DNA of 64,000 nt from Rana temporaria (lineage: Eukaryota > Chordata > Amphibia > Anura > Ranidae). Positions 21,907 through 33,507 of this stretch are shown in pieces. Every line of letters starts with the position of its first letter. Position 1 is the first letter of the stretch. The stretch lies in assembly GCF_905171775.1 (NCBI RefSeq), contig NC_053489.1, positions 596,234,581 to 596,298,580 of the forward strand, given 5' to 3'. The notes beneath the pieces were generated by a model. That model was not told where the DNA came from, made no database searches, and saw only the letters and a program-made list of their open reading frames with translations. The translations under genes and the position numbers were made by a program.

Positions 21907-22903
21907 ATCTCTATTTTTATACAAGAATTTGTACTTTTTTTTTTTTTTTTTAATGAGCCTAAATTATATTTATATAATTGAACTTGTATTTTATTTTATA
22001 AGTAAGCAACATTAAACGCTCACAGCTATTTCTTTACATTAAATGACATTTTCAACATCTGCTAAAACTGAAGACCCACAAGGATTTTAAGCACCATGGA
22101 GAGCGCTGTAAACAGAGCAATGCAGAGCATACTGTATAACTGAACATATAGGATGTAAAGCTCTTCTTGCAGTTAAATGATGGGGTGCTGAAATTCAGAG
22201 AAATCTAAAGATGGCATCATGTCAGCTTTCAGGCATATTCCTGTTAATGAGCAATTCCAGGAACTGGTGCTGAATGGATAAAGGCTTTACAGTACATTTT
22301 ATACACACCCTGTAAGGAATATAGAGGAAAAAGCAAAGCAAAAATGTTATGTTATGTAAATATAGAAAATATATATCAGTACAGTATCTGTATCTTTAAC
22401 ATTTCTTCCACCTCCCCTACTTTAACTCTTTCAGGATTCTCTCATTTGGGTGTACTTATCCACTTTTTCATGACAGCTATCTTCAAGAATGTGTATTTTT
22501 CATAAGGTTCTCAGTGCTTGTTTGAAGAACAGACACGTGGTGTGCTTTATTAGCTTTATGCTTCATGCATACTGGATATGTTTTCTGCTGCTCCTAGGGC
22601 ATTTGGCATTGTCCTGCATCTAAATCCCCTTGTATTTTGTCCATGCACACTTGGGCAATTAGAGGAGTTTAGGGGCAAGGGTGATTAGGAGCAAAAAAAA
22701 ACCACATAAAGAGCAGCAACGTTTTAGCAGAAAAAACTCTTGACATGCCTAAATGTGCCTAAATGCACCTAAATGTGCTTAAACGCGGTTAAGCGTTAGG
22801 TGTTTTTAGAGCTTGAGCGTTAATTCATTTCAAAGGCCAAAATAAATTATTATTCTGGCCAATAAAATGAATTAACGCCAAAGTGCTTGAAACGCTTGAG
22901 ACC
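21907..22903. other. AT-rich spacer with a small 10-bp repeat
   Basis: Four tandem 10-bp words (gcctaaatgt and variants) at about 22747-22786. Otherwise nothing recognised. Confidence 0.4.
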
Positions 22904-22906
22904 TTA

Positions 22907-23472
22907 TGCCGTGTACACACGACCATTTTTCGGGTTGTAAAAAATTATGTTTTTCAGGCTCTAGAAAAAACGTTTTTTTCAACCCGATCATTAAAACCGC
23001 CTTGCCTACACATGATCGTGAAAAAAAATGCTCTAGCAAAGCGCGGTGACGTACAACACGTACAACGGCACTATAAAGGGGAAGTTCCATTCGAATGACG
23101 CCACCCTTTGGGCTGCTTTAGCTGTATTTGTGTTAGTAAAAGACGATTTGCGCTTTTTTGTCTGTTACAGCGTGATGAATGTGCTTACTCCATTACGAAT
23201 GGTAGTTTTACCAGAACGAGCGCTCCCGCCTCATAACTTGCTTCTGAGCATGCATGGATTTTTCACGTCGTTAAAGCCCACACACGACCTATTTTTTACA
23301 ACCCGAAAAACGACAACGTTAAAAACGTTGTTAAAAATTAGAGCATGTTCGAATTTTTTTTGACCCGTTTTTCAGAACCCGAAAATTTTTCTGAAGCCAA
23401 CACACAATCGTATTTAATGACATTAAAAAAAACTTTCTTTACAACTCGAAAAACGGTCGTGTGTACGCGGCA
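22907..23472. mobile_element. Fold-back MITE, TGCCGTGTACACAC family, TTA duplication
   Basis: TTA at 22904-22906 and 23473-23475 flank ends TGCCGTGTACACACGACC and GGTCGTGTGTACGCGGCA. TTA is the classic PIF/Harbinger target. Arms with tttttcgggttgtaaaaaa fold back. Non-coding. Confidence 0.88.
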
Positions 23473-23705
23473 TTAGACACTGCATTTGCTAGCTAATAAT
23501 GTTAATAATTCCCCTAGAATATGCAATAAAAAACACTTGAGAAACAGGAAGATTAATCAAAATGTGTAGCAATGAACCCCTAGCTGAGTTTGAAAAACAG
23601 TATCATCTGCCTAGCACTTATTCCTGATCCTGAACATGATAAAACAGTCATCTGAATTATGTACAGTATATATAATTGTGTGTATCCCCAAACACAAAAA
23701 ATTAA

Positions 23706-24595
23706 CCTCTTCCCGCCCGCACGGCGGGTTTTTACAGCCACATTGTGGCTCTGAATTGCCGGGAGGCTGGCTATATACGGCCTCCGGCACCAGGCACCAC
23801 GATTGGCGGTCACGGAGACAGGGACGTGGAGCTCTGTGTGTAAACACAGAGCTCCACATCCTGTCAGGGAGAGGAGACTGATGGTGTGTCCCTTGTACAT
23901 AGGGTCAGCAATCAGTCACCTCCCCCAGTGACCCCCCCCCCCCCACAGTAAGAATTACTAATTAGGGAATACATTAACCCCTTCCTCACCCCCTAGTGTT
24001 AACCCCTTGCCTGCCAGTCACATTTATACAGTAATCAGTGCATATTTATATCATTGTTCGCTGTATAAATGTGAATGGTCCCAAAAATGTGTCAAAAGTG
24101 TCCAATGTGTCCACCGCAATATCGCAGTCCTGAAAAAAATCGCAGATCGCCGTCATTACTAATAAAAAAAAAAATCATAATTCTATCCCCTATTTTGAAG
24201 ACGCTATAATGTTTGTGCAAACCAATCACTATACGCTTATTGCGATTTTTATTTTTACCGAAAATATGTAGAAGAATACTGTACGTATCGGACTGAACTG
24301 AGAAAAAAAAATATTATTCATTTTTTATTGGATATTTATTATAGCAAAAAGTAAAAATTGTGTTTTTTTTTTCAAAATTGACGCTCTATTTTTGTTTATA
24401 GCGCAAAAAATAAAAACCGCAGCAGGCGATCAAATACCACCAAAAGAAAGCTCTATTTGTGGGAAAAAAAGGACGCCAATTTTGTTTGAGAGCCACATCG
24501 CACGACTGCGCAATTGTCATTCAAAGCGTGACAGTGCTGAAAGCTGAAATTTCACCTGGGCAGGAAGGGGGTATATGTGCCCAGTAAGCAAGTGG
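23706..24595. mobile_element. TTAA element with CCTCTTCCCGCCCG / AAGCAAGTGG ends
   Basis: TTAA at 23702-23705 and 24596-24599. The left half carries hairpins (gcccgcacggcgggt near 23716-23732; an arm pair at about 23827-23866). The right half (gatcaaataccaccaaaag) is shared with 7755-8204, 48876-50092 and 53004-53818. Poly-C at 23933-23944. Non-coding. Confidence 0.8.
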
Positions 24596-24702
24596 TTAAA
24601 GGCTAAATTAATATAATAAATGCACATATTTTTGCAGGATCCTTTCTTTTTTTTTTTTAAGGAGCATGCAGAGCATCGCACCCACAATTGATCACAGACA
24701 AT

Positions 24703-25018
24703 GGGGATTATTTACGAAAGACAACTCCACTTTGCACTACAAGTGCAAACTACAAGTGCAAAGTGCACTTGAAATTGCACTAAAAGTGCACTTGGAAGTG
24801 CAATCACTCTTGATCTGAGGGGACATGCATGGAAAATAAAAAAAACAGCATTTTAGCTTGCACATGATTGGATAATAAAATCAGCAGAGCTTCCCCTAAT
24901 TTCAGATCTACCCCTCAGATTTACAGCAACTGCACTTCCAAGTGCACTTTCAGTGCAATTTCAAGTGCACTTTGCACGTGTAGTTTGCACTTGGATTTGC
25001 CTTTCGTAAATAACCCCC
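24703..25018. mobile_element. MITE, GGGGATTATTTACG family, AAT duplication
   Basis: Ends GGGGATTATTTACGAAAG and CTTTCGTAAATAACCCCC; AAT on both sides (24700-24702, 25019-25021). Internal palindromes of caagtgcactttgcacttg as at 17591-17869. Confidence 0.87.
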
Positions 25019-25269
25019 AATTTCTACAGCTTTTGAGCCAATTCCTCTGTAGGTCTTTCTGTTTGAAAGCTGTAGGAAGTGTCATTGAACTAAGAGAGCA
25101 CTCACCAGAAACCTTGCAGTTCATTAAGAACTTAAAAACATCTTGCGTGGTGGATGATGGGGCTTGTAGTTCACTTATGTACAGATTCTCTGAGAGGAAC
25201 CCCTGCCCACTGTCACTGGGGGATAGGGGAGTGCAGGCAGGTGCTTTATAGTAACATGTTATACCCTAA

Positions 25270-25609
25270 GGCTCCATTCACACCTAGGCGTTTTAACGCC
25301 TGAAGCCCGACGCTATTGCAGCCTGCAATACGCTGGAGGGGTGATTTAACATTGTCGGCTATGGAGATGGTTCACATCTCCACACCGAACGCCGAAACGC
25401 CGTACGCCTGAAGCTCAAAGAAAGTCCCGGACCCTTTTTTTCAGGCGGCTTTCGGCGTTCGGCATAGCTGACAATGTTTCAATCACCCCTCCGGGAGTAT
25501 TGTAGGCTAAAAACGACGTGTTTTGATGCGGCAAATCGCGGGACAAAACACCGCAATTTGACGCGGCAAATCGCGGTACAATACGCTGCGTTCAGGTGTG
25601 AATGCAGCC
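25270..25609. mobile_element. MITE, GGCTCCATTCACACC ends, TAA duplication
   Basis: TAA at 25267-25269 and 25610-25612 flank ends GGCTCCATTCACACC and GGTGTGAATGCAGCC. Inner inverted words include aacgccgaaacgcc and ggcgttcggc. TAA fits the Harbinger TWA target. Non-coding. Confidence 0.82.
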
Positions 25610-25743
25610 TAAATATGGGTCTAACATGTAACATGTTACTAAAGGTGAACTTAACCTTTAAGTATAGATTATTGCCTTAAGACAAATGCCACAAAAGACA
25701 AGACAATCACAAAATTAAATTAAAACCAAATGATCTATTAGAA

Positions 25744-25815
25744 CAGGGGTCTCCAAGCTTTCTAAGCAAAGGTTCAGTTTAATGTCCTTCAGACTTTAAG
25801 GGGGCCGGACTATGG
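25744..25815. mobile_element. hAT-type end fragment, CAGGGGTCTCCAAGC
   Basis: The stretch starting CAGGGGTCTCCAAGC has the CAGGGG form of vertebrate hAT termini. Only one end is seen; the rest is lost. Confidence 0.5.
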
Positions 25816-26292
25816 TCATTGACACTGCACAAAAAAGGTATGGGCATTTTATTTTTTGCCGCACTGCATTTTGTGACCTGTTTTGGGGTGTAATTAATTT
25901 AACATTGACACCCATAACAGATTGCAGGAACGGAGTGCGATTTCAATGCAGTGCGGGAAACGCTCACGATTTTCAGCATTTCCCGCACCACATTATATGT
26001 GAACTGGGAATAATAGTGCAGTATTTCATAATATAGCCAGGAATTTTTCAAAGAAGAAAGTCCCAACAAACAAGTGCAGTAAAAGGAGAGTGCTCCAGTC
26101 AAATATGTTGTTGCTAAAAAGACACCACTGTACTTCTCCACCACCTGTGAGCAATATGCACTCATCAGACCAAAAGACCTCTGGAGGCAAGAGATCAGAC
26201 TGCATTGTTTAAAACATCATAATGGGAAATCTTCACTGAAGTACCCAGGACATTGTCAGCAACAAGAGCTCATCAAAGGTAAATAGATAGGA
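25816..26292. other. Unassigned sequence between hAT fragment and palindrome
   Basis: No supported ORF or repeat boundary. A word gcagtgcgggaaacgctcacgat-like stretch (about 25950-25990) has partial inverted symmetry. Confidence 0.3.
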
Positions 26293-26968
26293 GAATTACC
26301 CCTACCATTTCACAAAAACAAGTTCAAAAATTATAAAAATCACAGTACACAGCATGAGACAAATCCTTTATTAAAAAGAAAAAAAAAAGAAAAAAAATTC
26401 CAGCAATGTAATCCATTCTCGACCTCCAGCGATGATACGAAAAAAACAAAATAACAACTAAACTGACATGATCCTGCCTCCATGGGCGGCAGCCGACCAA
26501 TGACGCTCTCCAGCTTGACAGCGGTTAAATAGTTGAGGGTGGGTGACTCCTCTGATTCAATGGGGAAACACTGGGGTTACCCAGTGACATGTACAGGTGA
26601 CCCCGCCCCCTCTGATGCAATGGGAAACCTGCGTTGCATCAGAGGGGGGCATGTCATTGGGTAACCCCGGTGTTTCCCCGTTGCGTCAGAGGGGGGTGGG
26701 GTCACCCGCGCATGTGACAGGTGGCCCCGTCCTCAGCTATTTAACCGCTGTCAAGCTGGAGAGTGTCATTGGTTGGCTGCCTCCCATGGCAAGTTCATGT
26801 CAGCGTTGTTTTTTTTTTCTTCGTATCATCGCTGGAGGTCGAGAATAGATTACATGGCTGGAATTTTTTTTATCTTTTTTTCATTTTAATAAAGGATTTG
26901 TCTCATGCTGTGTACTCTGATTTTTAACATTTTTTTATTTGTTTTTGTGAAATGGTAGGGGTACAATG
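26293..26968. repeat. 0.68-kb palindrome with mirrored promoter and poly(A)-like words
   Basis: Arms of roughly 330 bp are reverse complements around about 26630. ttacccctaccatttcac (26296) pairs with gtgaaatggtaggggta (26947-26963). The TTTATT at 26367-26372 mirrors AATAAA at 26888-26893. TTAAATA (26525-26531) mirrors TATTTAA (26738-26744). A CCAAT word beside each TATA-like word is mirrored too. The region beyond the right arm (26964-27025) resembles the edge module of the larger palindrome at 29600-29670. Confidence 0.85.
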
Positions 26969-27145
26969 TACCCGATACCAATTCACACAGGGGGGGAGGG
27001 GCTGGGATCTGGGTGTCCCATTTTTTAAAGCATGCTTCGACATTCCAATAAGTTTTATTATTAAAATCACTGCTCCCGAAAAAACTGCAGGTCCCCAAAC
27101 ACTTTTTATGACAATAACTTGCATGTAAAGCCCCATACACACTAT

Positions 27146-30100
27146 GGGCTAGATTCAGATAGAATGGTCTATCTATCCGCCTGGCATAACGTATCTCAGA
27201 TACGTTACGCCGCCGTAATTTAGGGTGCAAGTTCTGTATTCAGAAACAACTTGCTCCCTTAGTTACGGCGACGTAACGTATCTGTGTCGGTGTAAGCCCG
27301 CCTAATTCAAATGTGGATGATGTGGGCGTGTTTTATGTATATTAACTGTGACCCCGCGCATTTGACGTTTTTTACGAACAGCGCATGCGCCGTTCATGAA
27401 AAAATCCCAGTGCGCATGCTCGAAATCCTGCCACAATTCGTCATTGCTTTCGACGTGAATGTAAATTACGTCCAGCCCTATTCGCGAACGACTTACGCAA
27501 ACAACGTAAAATTTTTAAAACTCGACGCCGGAACGACGGCCATACTTAACATAGGATACGCCTCATATAGCAGGGGTAACTATACACCGAAAAAAGCCTA
27601 ACGTAAACGACGTAAAAAAAATCGCCGGCCGGACGCACGTTTCTGAATCGGCGTCTCTAGCTCATTCGCATATTCCTCGCATAAATATACAGAAGCGCCA
27701 CCTAGCGGCCAGCGTAAATATGCAGCCTAAGATACGACGGCGTAAGACACTTACGCCGGTCGGATCTTAGGGAAATCTATGCGTAACTGATTCTATGAAT
27801 CAGGCGCATACAGTAGGTGTTTGTGATATTGTGTTTTTAGCACGACAGCATCGCGCTGATTCTCGGCGACATGGTGCCGAGATCTCGCCGACATCTCGCA
27901 CTCACTGGAATAGTGACAGCACATCCCAGCAAGCGCGTCATAAAAGCGACGGGAGATCCGACTTGGATTCCCGCCAATTCTACACGTGTGCGGCGTTTGT
28001 TATGAATCCTGAGGGGAAGTCCCCGCCGGATTTTAAATAAAAATCCGGCATGGGTTCCCCCCTCAGGAGCATACCGGGCCCTTAGGTCTGTTATAAGTTG
28101 TAAGGAGAGCCCCCCCTACGCTGAAAAAACGGCATAGGGGGTCCCCCTACAATCCATACCAGACCCGTATCCAAAGCACGCTACCCGGCCGGCCAGGAAA
28201 GGAGTGGGGACGAGCGAGCGCCCCCCCCTCCTGAGCCGTACCAGGCTGCATGCACTCAATATGGGGGGTTGGGTGCTCTGGGGCAGGGGGGCGCACTGCG
28301 GGGCCCCCCCACCCCAGAGCACCCTGTTCCCATGTTGATGAGGACAGGGCCCCTTCCCGACAACCCTGGCCGTTGGTTGTCGGGGTATGCGGGCGGGAGG
28401 CTTATCGGAATCTGGGAGCCCCCTTTAATAAGGGGGCCCCCAGATACCGGCCCCCCACCCTAAGTGAATGGATATGGGGTACATCGTACCCCTACCCATT
28501 CACCTGCAGGAAAAGTGGTAAAAACACAAATAAACCACACAGGGTATTAAAATATTTTATTAGTCTGCTCCGGAGGCTCCCCCTGTCTTCTTTAGCTCTT
28601 TTACCAGGGGGAGGTTCTTCTTCCGATTTCCGGGGGTCTTCTCCTGCACTCCGGGGTCTTCACCGCTCTTCTGTGACGTCTTCTCCGCTCCGGGGGGTCT
28701 TCTTCTATGTTCGCCGCTCTCCGCTCTTGACTCGGCGCACCCCGGTTCTTCCTCCCGCTGTCCGGTGACTTCTCCTTCTTCCGCTGTTCTGTGACGTCTT
28801 CTCCTCTTCTTCCGCTGTTCTGTGACGACTTCTACTTCTCCCTTCAGGCCGCTGCGCTGTGACGTCTTCTCTTCATCTCTTCTCCCGATGTTGACACGCC
28901 GGCTCTTCTCGCTGAAATGGCAGGTGCGCTGCTTTCATCGGACCTATATAGGCCTCACAGTCCCATCATGCTCTGTACCTACCCATGTGATACCTACCCA
29001 CGTGGGTAGGTATCACATGGGTAGGTACCAAAGCATGATGGGATTGTGAGGTCTATATAAATCCGATGCAAGCCACGCACTTGTCATTGCAGCGAGGAAA
29101 GGCGGCGTGTCAACATCGGGAGAAGAAGAGAAGTGAAGAACATGACGTCACAGCACGGAAGAAGAACTCACAGCACGGAAGGGGAGAAGAAGACGTACAG
29201 CACGGAAGAAGGCACCGGACAGCGAGAGGAAGAACCGGGGTGCGCCAAGTCAACAGCGGGGAGCGGCGAACATAGAAGGAGACCCCCGGAGAGTTGAGAA
29301 GACCCCCCGGATAGCGGAGAAGACCCGTCGGGATAGAGGAAGAAGAAGTCCCACCGCCGAGGACGCCGGAGGAAACCCGCCGGGGGTGGGGGCTTTTTTA
29401 AAAGCGACCCCCCCCCCGGCGGTGGAAGAGAACCAGATGGTGGCCCCCACCCACCCGAAGACGTCAAAGAAGAAGCCCCCCCTGGTAAACAGAGCTAATA
29501 AAGAAGACAGGGGGAGCCTCCGGAGCAGAAAAATAAATTATTTTAAAAACCCTTGTGTGGTGTGTTTATTAACTTTGACATTTTTCCTACAGGTGAATGG
29601 TTAGGGGTACGATGTACCCCATATCCATTCACTTAGGGTGGGGGGCCGGTATCTGGGGGCCCCCTTATTAAAGGGGGCTCCCAGATTCCGATAAGCCTCC
29701 CGCCCGCATACCCCGACAACCAACGGCCAGGGTTGTCGGGAAGGGGCCCTGTCCTCATCAACATGGGGACAGGGTGCTCTGGGGTGGGGGGGGCCCGCAG
29801 TGCGCCCCCCTGCCCCAGAGCACCCAACCCCCCCATGTTGAGGGCATGCAGCCTGGTACGGCTCAGGGGGGGGGGGGGCGCTCGCTCGTCCCCACTCCCT
29901 TCCTGGCCGGCCGGGTAGCGTGCTTTGGATACGGGTCTGGTATGGATTGTAGGGGGACCCCCTACGTCATTTTTTTTCCGGCGTAGGGGGGCTCTCCTTA
30001 CAACCCATAACAGACCTAAGGGCCCAGTATGCTCCTGAGGGGGGAACCCACGCCGGATTTTTATTTAAAATCCGGCGGGGACTTCCCCCTCAGGATTCAT

Positions 30101-30361
30101 AACAAACGCCGCACACGTGTAGAATTGGCGGGAATCCAAGTCGGATCTCCCGTCGCTTCTATGACGGCTCTGTCTCCATCGCGGCAAGCCAGCTCGGCGC
30201 TGGCTCCCGCGATGGGGCTCGTAGGTGGTCAATCTCGCCGAGAAAGGGAGCGAGATTGACACAAAATCGCGTTCACCTACTGTAGATACGACCCCGCACA
30301 CTCAGAGATACGACGGCGTATCTGGAGATACGCCATCGTATCTTCTATGTGAATCTACCCC
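27146..30361. mobile_element. 3.2-kb composite element with GGGCTAGATTCA ends, TAT duplication
   Basis: The ends GGGCTAGATTCA and TGAATCTACCCC match the terminal type of the MITEs at 42968 and 43918. TAT flanks both sides (27143-27145, 30362-30364) and the host MITE reads through once they are joined. The first 650 bp is family-typical (tacgccgccgtaa, gcgccacctagcggcc, catacttaacatagg). The core is the long palindrome at 27937-30166. No open frame has recognisable protein motifs, so it is non-autonomous despite its size. Confidence 0.85.
27937..30166. repeat. 2.2-kb near-perfect palindrome
   Basis: Arms of about 1.1 kb mirror each other. Outer ends pair 27937-27960 with 30142-30166. tccgccaattctacacgtg pairs near 27970/30115. 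gtaggggtac-type words pair at 28480-28506 with 29590-29620. The centre is a perfect stem, acctacccatgtgatacc..., at about 28977-29030. Each arm has a TATA-like word (28945-28950 and 29054-29061) and an AATAAA facing outward (28556-28561 on the minus strand; 29532-29537 on the plus strand). Open frames inside are by-products of GC richness. Confidence 0.9.
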
Positions 30362-30532
30362 TATCAGTTTTCCTGCAGGTTTTCTCTTCAGATTTACCAA
30401 AGCCATCTAATATGAGGTCAAACCTCAAGAGTTTCAATGTGTATGCAATCAGGCAGGCCCTTGCACTACATGGTTTTGGTAAACCTGAAGAGAAAACCTG
30501 CAGGAAAACTGATAGTGTGTATGGGGCTTTAA

Positions 30533-31680
30533 CCTTTAAAATTAGCACTTCATGTTCGTGTCCCATAGACTTTAACAGTGTTTGCGTGTTCAAACAATTT
30601 TTTTGCCTGTTTACATGTTCTGCTTCGAACCGAAATGGGGAGGGGGGTGTTCAGCTCATCCCTACTTATAATCAATGTCATGACTAAAGTTCATGGCTCC
30701 ACCCAGGAGCCAGGGGGTCCCCTGCCCCCAAAGGCCAGGGCATGGGCCAGAGCAGTAGTGAGCTGCAGGGAAGAGAGCTGCAAGAGCTGAGAGATGTGCA
30801 GAATTGCATGTCAGCACAGTGGTGCTGTGAATGGTCTGAGGTACCATCCAAAGGTCTAAGGTAGAGACTCAAGCAGCGGGGCTGCAAGAAGAAAGCCAGG
30901 AGGCTTGATAACATTTTTGGGGTTGAAATTATTGAGGAAACCCCTGTGAGAGCAATCATTTTGTTAAACTTTACTTTCTCCTTTAATTTAAAGTGGGTTA
31001 ACAAGTCCTAAAAACATTATTTTCTGGCTGGGCTTTTTAATCCTTTGTTTTTAACCTACTCATGCAGTGGGAGTCCATATATCTGAGGGCTCCCTTATTC
31101 TAAAGTTGACTTCTGATTGGTCTTCTCCCAATTTTTAGCACATGTGGCCTGGTAGTTCAAGATGGGCATAACAGGTTGACAAAATATTATATAAAAAAAG
31201 CATGTCTCACTATGTATAGCCCTCCTCACAACCTTGTCCAGTGATGTAGATCCATCGCCAATTACAATGAATGATGCACTGATGACCACCACAAATACAT
31301 GACAACCCTTGCACTACGATTTTCTTCTATCAGACATCTTTTGCAACTAACAGTTCCCAGCACTACTGGAATGTAAACAGCAGCATTGGGGAACTTGACT
31401 GACATTATTGATCTATTATTGTCATGACCAATTTTTTATCAATGACATCTCCCAGGATATTCGAAACAAGTAAGCGGACCAAGAAGGTTAATTTAGTGGC
31501 GGTAGTAATACCCCGTACTAAATAAATAAATTCTGGTTTCTGCAGCATCAAATCAGCTGATCTGACCATTTAGTATTCCTTTTCAAACTCACTGTTGACC
31601 AGGAACTGAAGCTTATGATTAATGTCTGCTACAGCATGTCCCTGGGCTCCCTTCATGCACACCTGCCCTGAATTTGTTCA
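30533..31680. other. Spacer without recognised features
   Basis: No ORF with known motif. Inverted words ccaggagccaggggg and related lie near 30700-30740. Confidence 0.35.
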
Positions 31681-31683
31681 CTG

Positions 31684-32410
31684 CTATATATGCTCCAACT
31701 TTGAGACTCTCAATTAGGACCACACTTTACAGAGGAGCCATAACAAGGTAGTGTGGCTTCCACATATATGTGCAAATAAAACCTCTGTTTTTATTGTAAA
31801 TTGTTAGAGAAAGCCAATTTTTTTTTCTTTGCAGGCTAGCTGGTAAGTGTGCTGGATATCTTCTGTTTGTTTCTAATGTGTACAACCAGCTCTCATGTAC
31901 CAGGCCCGGTCAGTTCAGAAGGGGGGCCGGGCACCTGTACTTTTGCTGACACTCTTGTGGATCCCCCTGCAGTGCTTCTACTCCTTTTTCTCCCTCAAGC
32001 TGCACTGCAGGGGGAGTCATTCTAGGATCTGCGCCCCTTTCCAACTGTTGTTGCACCCCCTCTGTGTACCCCCTCCTCGCCTGAAGTGCTGCTGGCTTCC
32101 CCTTTCTTCTCTTCCCCAGATGGTACAGGCACACAGGGTGATTGTTTCTTTAAGGAGAGCGGGTGAGCTTTTTTGGGGGCAGTAATTTATTCATTTCTAT
32201 ATGTGCTCCAACTTGTAGACTCTCGAAAATAAGCATTAGGACCACACTGTACAGTGGAGCTGTGGTGAGGCAGTGCAGCTTCCACAAGTATTCACAGATA
32301 TGTGCCACTAAATCTTCTATTTTTAATGCACATTGTTAGATAGTGCCAATTTTTTTTGCAGGTTAGCTGGTAAGTGTGCTGGGAATTCTTCTTTTTGTTT
32401 GTATTGTGAA
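31684..32410. repeat. Segmental direct duplication, about 512-bp spacing
   Basis: 31684-31885 and 32196-32410 align collinearly. Both start near tatatgctccaact, run through aggaccacact and cttccacaa/cttccacat words, and end gctggtaagtgtgctgg. A third short copy of gctagctggtaag occurs at about 32981. The copies are diverged, so the duplication is old. Confidence 0.7.
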
Positions 32411-32998
32411 ATGCTCTTCAATGTGCATCTTACTTCAAAAATGGGTTATAAATTGGGATGGTTGCCATTCTTATATAGTAACTTGAGATTTATTTTTCTC
32501 TTGGGTTTTTTCTTTTCCTGTTGTAGGTGCCCCTGATGATGTCAGTTTATGATGAAACGGCCGTAGGGCGTCACATTTTTTTGCACTGCGCATGCGCGAA
32601 ACGGCAACCCATGTACTGACACGAACGGAGCTTCTTTCTTATACATCCTTGCAAGGAAATTGTCTGCAACTCATTATAGAGAGTTTTTTTAGCTGCTATT
32701 GTGCATTTTACAATACATTTTTATAACGTCTACACTATTGGAAGCCTTCTCTCTTTTTTCCTATACCATTTGGCTTCACTACATTTTCAAAATCTGAATC
32801 ACCATTGCTTCTCTTGTGCTGAAACACCTGTCACTGGAGCACCTGAGGGATTGCACTGACCATTGCTACAGAGGGGATAGATAAAGGATCATTCCTGGAG
32901 GTCTCCACAGGACACTATACACGATTATCTGTATCTCTGCAGAGCCTGTATTGACCCCCCTGAGAAGGGCGGTCACAGGCTAGCTGGTAAGCCTCCCC
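32411..32998. other. Unassigned, with a gcgcatgcgcgaaacgg word
   Basis: Around 32535-32610 there is a motif series (gatgaaacggccgtagg, gcgcatgcgcgaaacgg) resembling 3' parts of frog retro-elements. No protein motif is visible. Confidence 0.3.
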
Positions 32999-33001
32999 TC
33001 A

Positions 33002-33504
33002 GGCCTTGTACTCACGGCAGGACATGTCCGATGAAAACGGTCTGCAGACCGTTTCCATCGGACATGTCTGGCCGGGGACTGCCCGGGGACTTCTGTTCGA
33101 TGGCTATACACACCATCGAACAGAAGTCCGCGCGTAAACATTACGCGGGGCGTGTCCGCGGTGTCGCCGCGTCGATGACGCGGTGTCGCCGCGACAATGA
33201 CGCGGCGACGTGGGCGGCCCGCCTTTAAAATGCTTCCACGCATGCGTCAAAGTCATTTGACGCATGCGAGGGATGGCGGGCGGCAGGACATGTACGGTAG
33301 GTCTGTACAGACGACCGTACATGTCCGGGGGGACAGGTTTCCAGCGGACTGTTTTAAAGCAAGTCCAGGAAACAGTTGTCCGCTGGAAACCTGTCCGCTC
33401 CGCCTGGAAATGGTCCGCTCGGGCCAACACACGGCCAAACATGTTTGCTGAAACTGGTCTGCGGACCAGTTTCAGCAGACATGTTTGGTCGTGAGTACGG
33501 GGCC
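33002..33504. mobile_element. Fold-back MITE, GGCCTTGTACTCACG / CGTGAGTACGGGGCC, TCA duplication
   Basis: TCA at 32999-33001 and 33505-33507. It contains several nested palindromes (gaccgtttccatcgg, gtctgtacagac, gctgaaactggtctgcgga) and CpG-rich cgcggtgtcgccgcg blocks. Sister copy lacking its left end at 40510-40979. Non-coding. Confidence 0.87.
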
Positions 33505-33507
33505 TCA

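Larger units (their letters stand above)
27128..30529. mobile_element. Older MITE split by the 3.2-kb GGGCTAG element
   Basis: The ends AAGCCCCATACACACTAT and ATAGTGTGTATGGGGCTT, plus inner arms cctgcaggttttctcttc / gaagagaaaacctgcagg, define a small MITE of about 180 bp. Candidate TA duplications flank it. It is interrupted after 27145 and resumes at 30362. Confidence 0.8.

Noticed and set aside
24868..25251. 127-codon plus-strand frame
   Set aside because: Its first third is the right arm of the MITE at 24703-25018; the remainder has no motif.
28250..28768. 172-codon open frame inside the large palindrome
   Set aside because: Pro/Arg-rich, GC-driven, mirrored by similar frames in the other arm; no motif.
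31835..32376. Splice-acceptor/donor-like words as exons of a host gene
   Set aside because: The implied exons are about 10 bp and lie in duplicated non-coding DNA; noted as a finding to test, not annotated.
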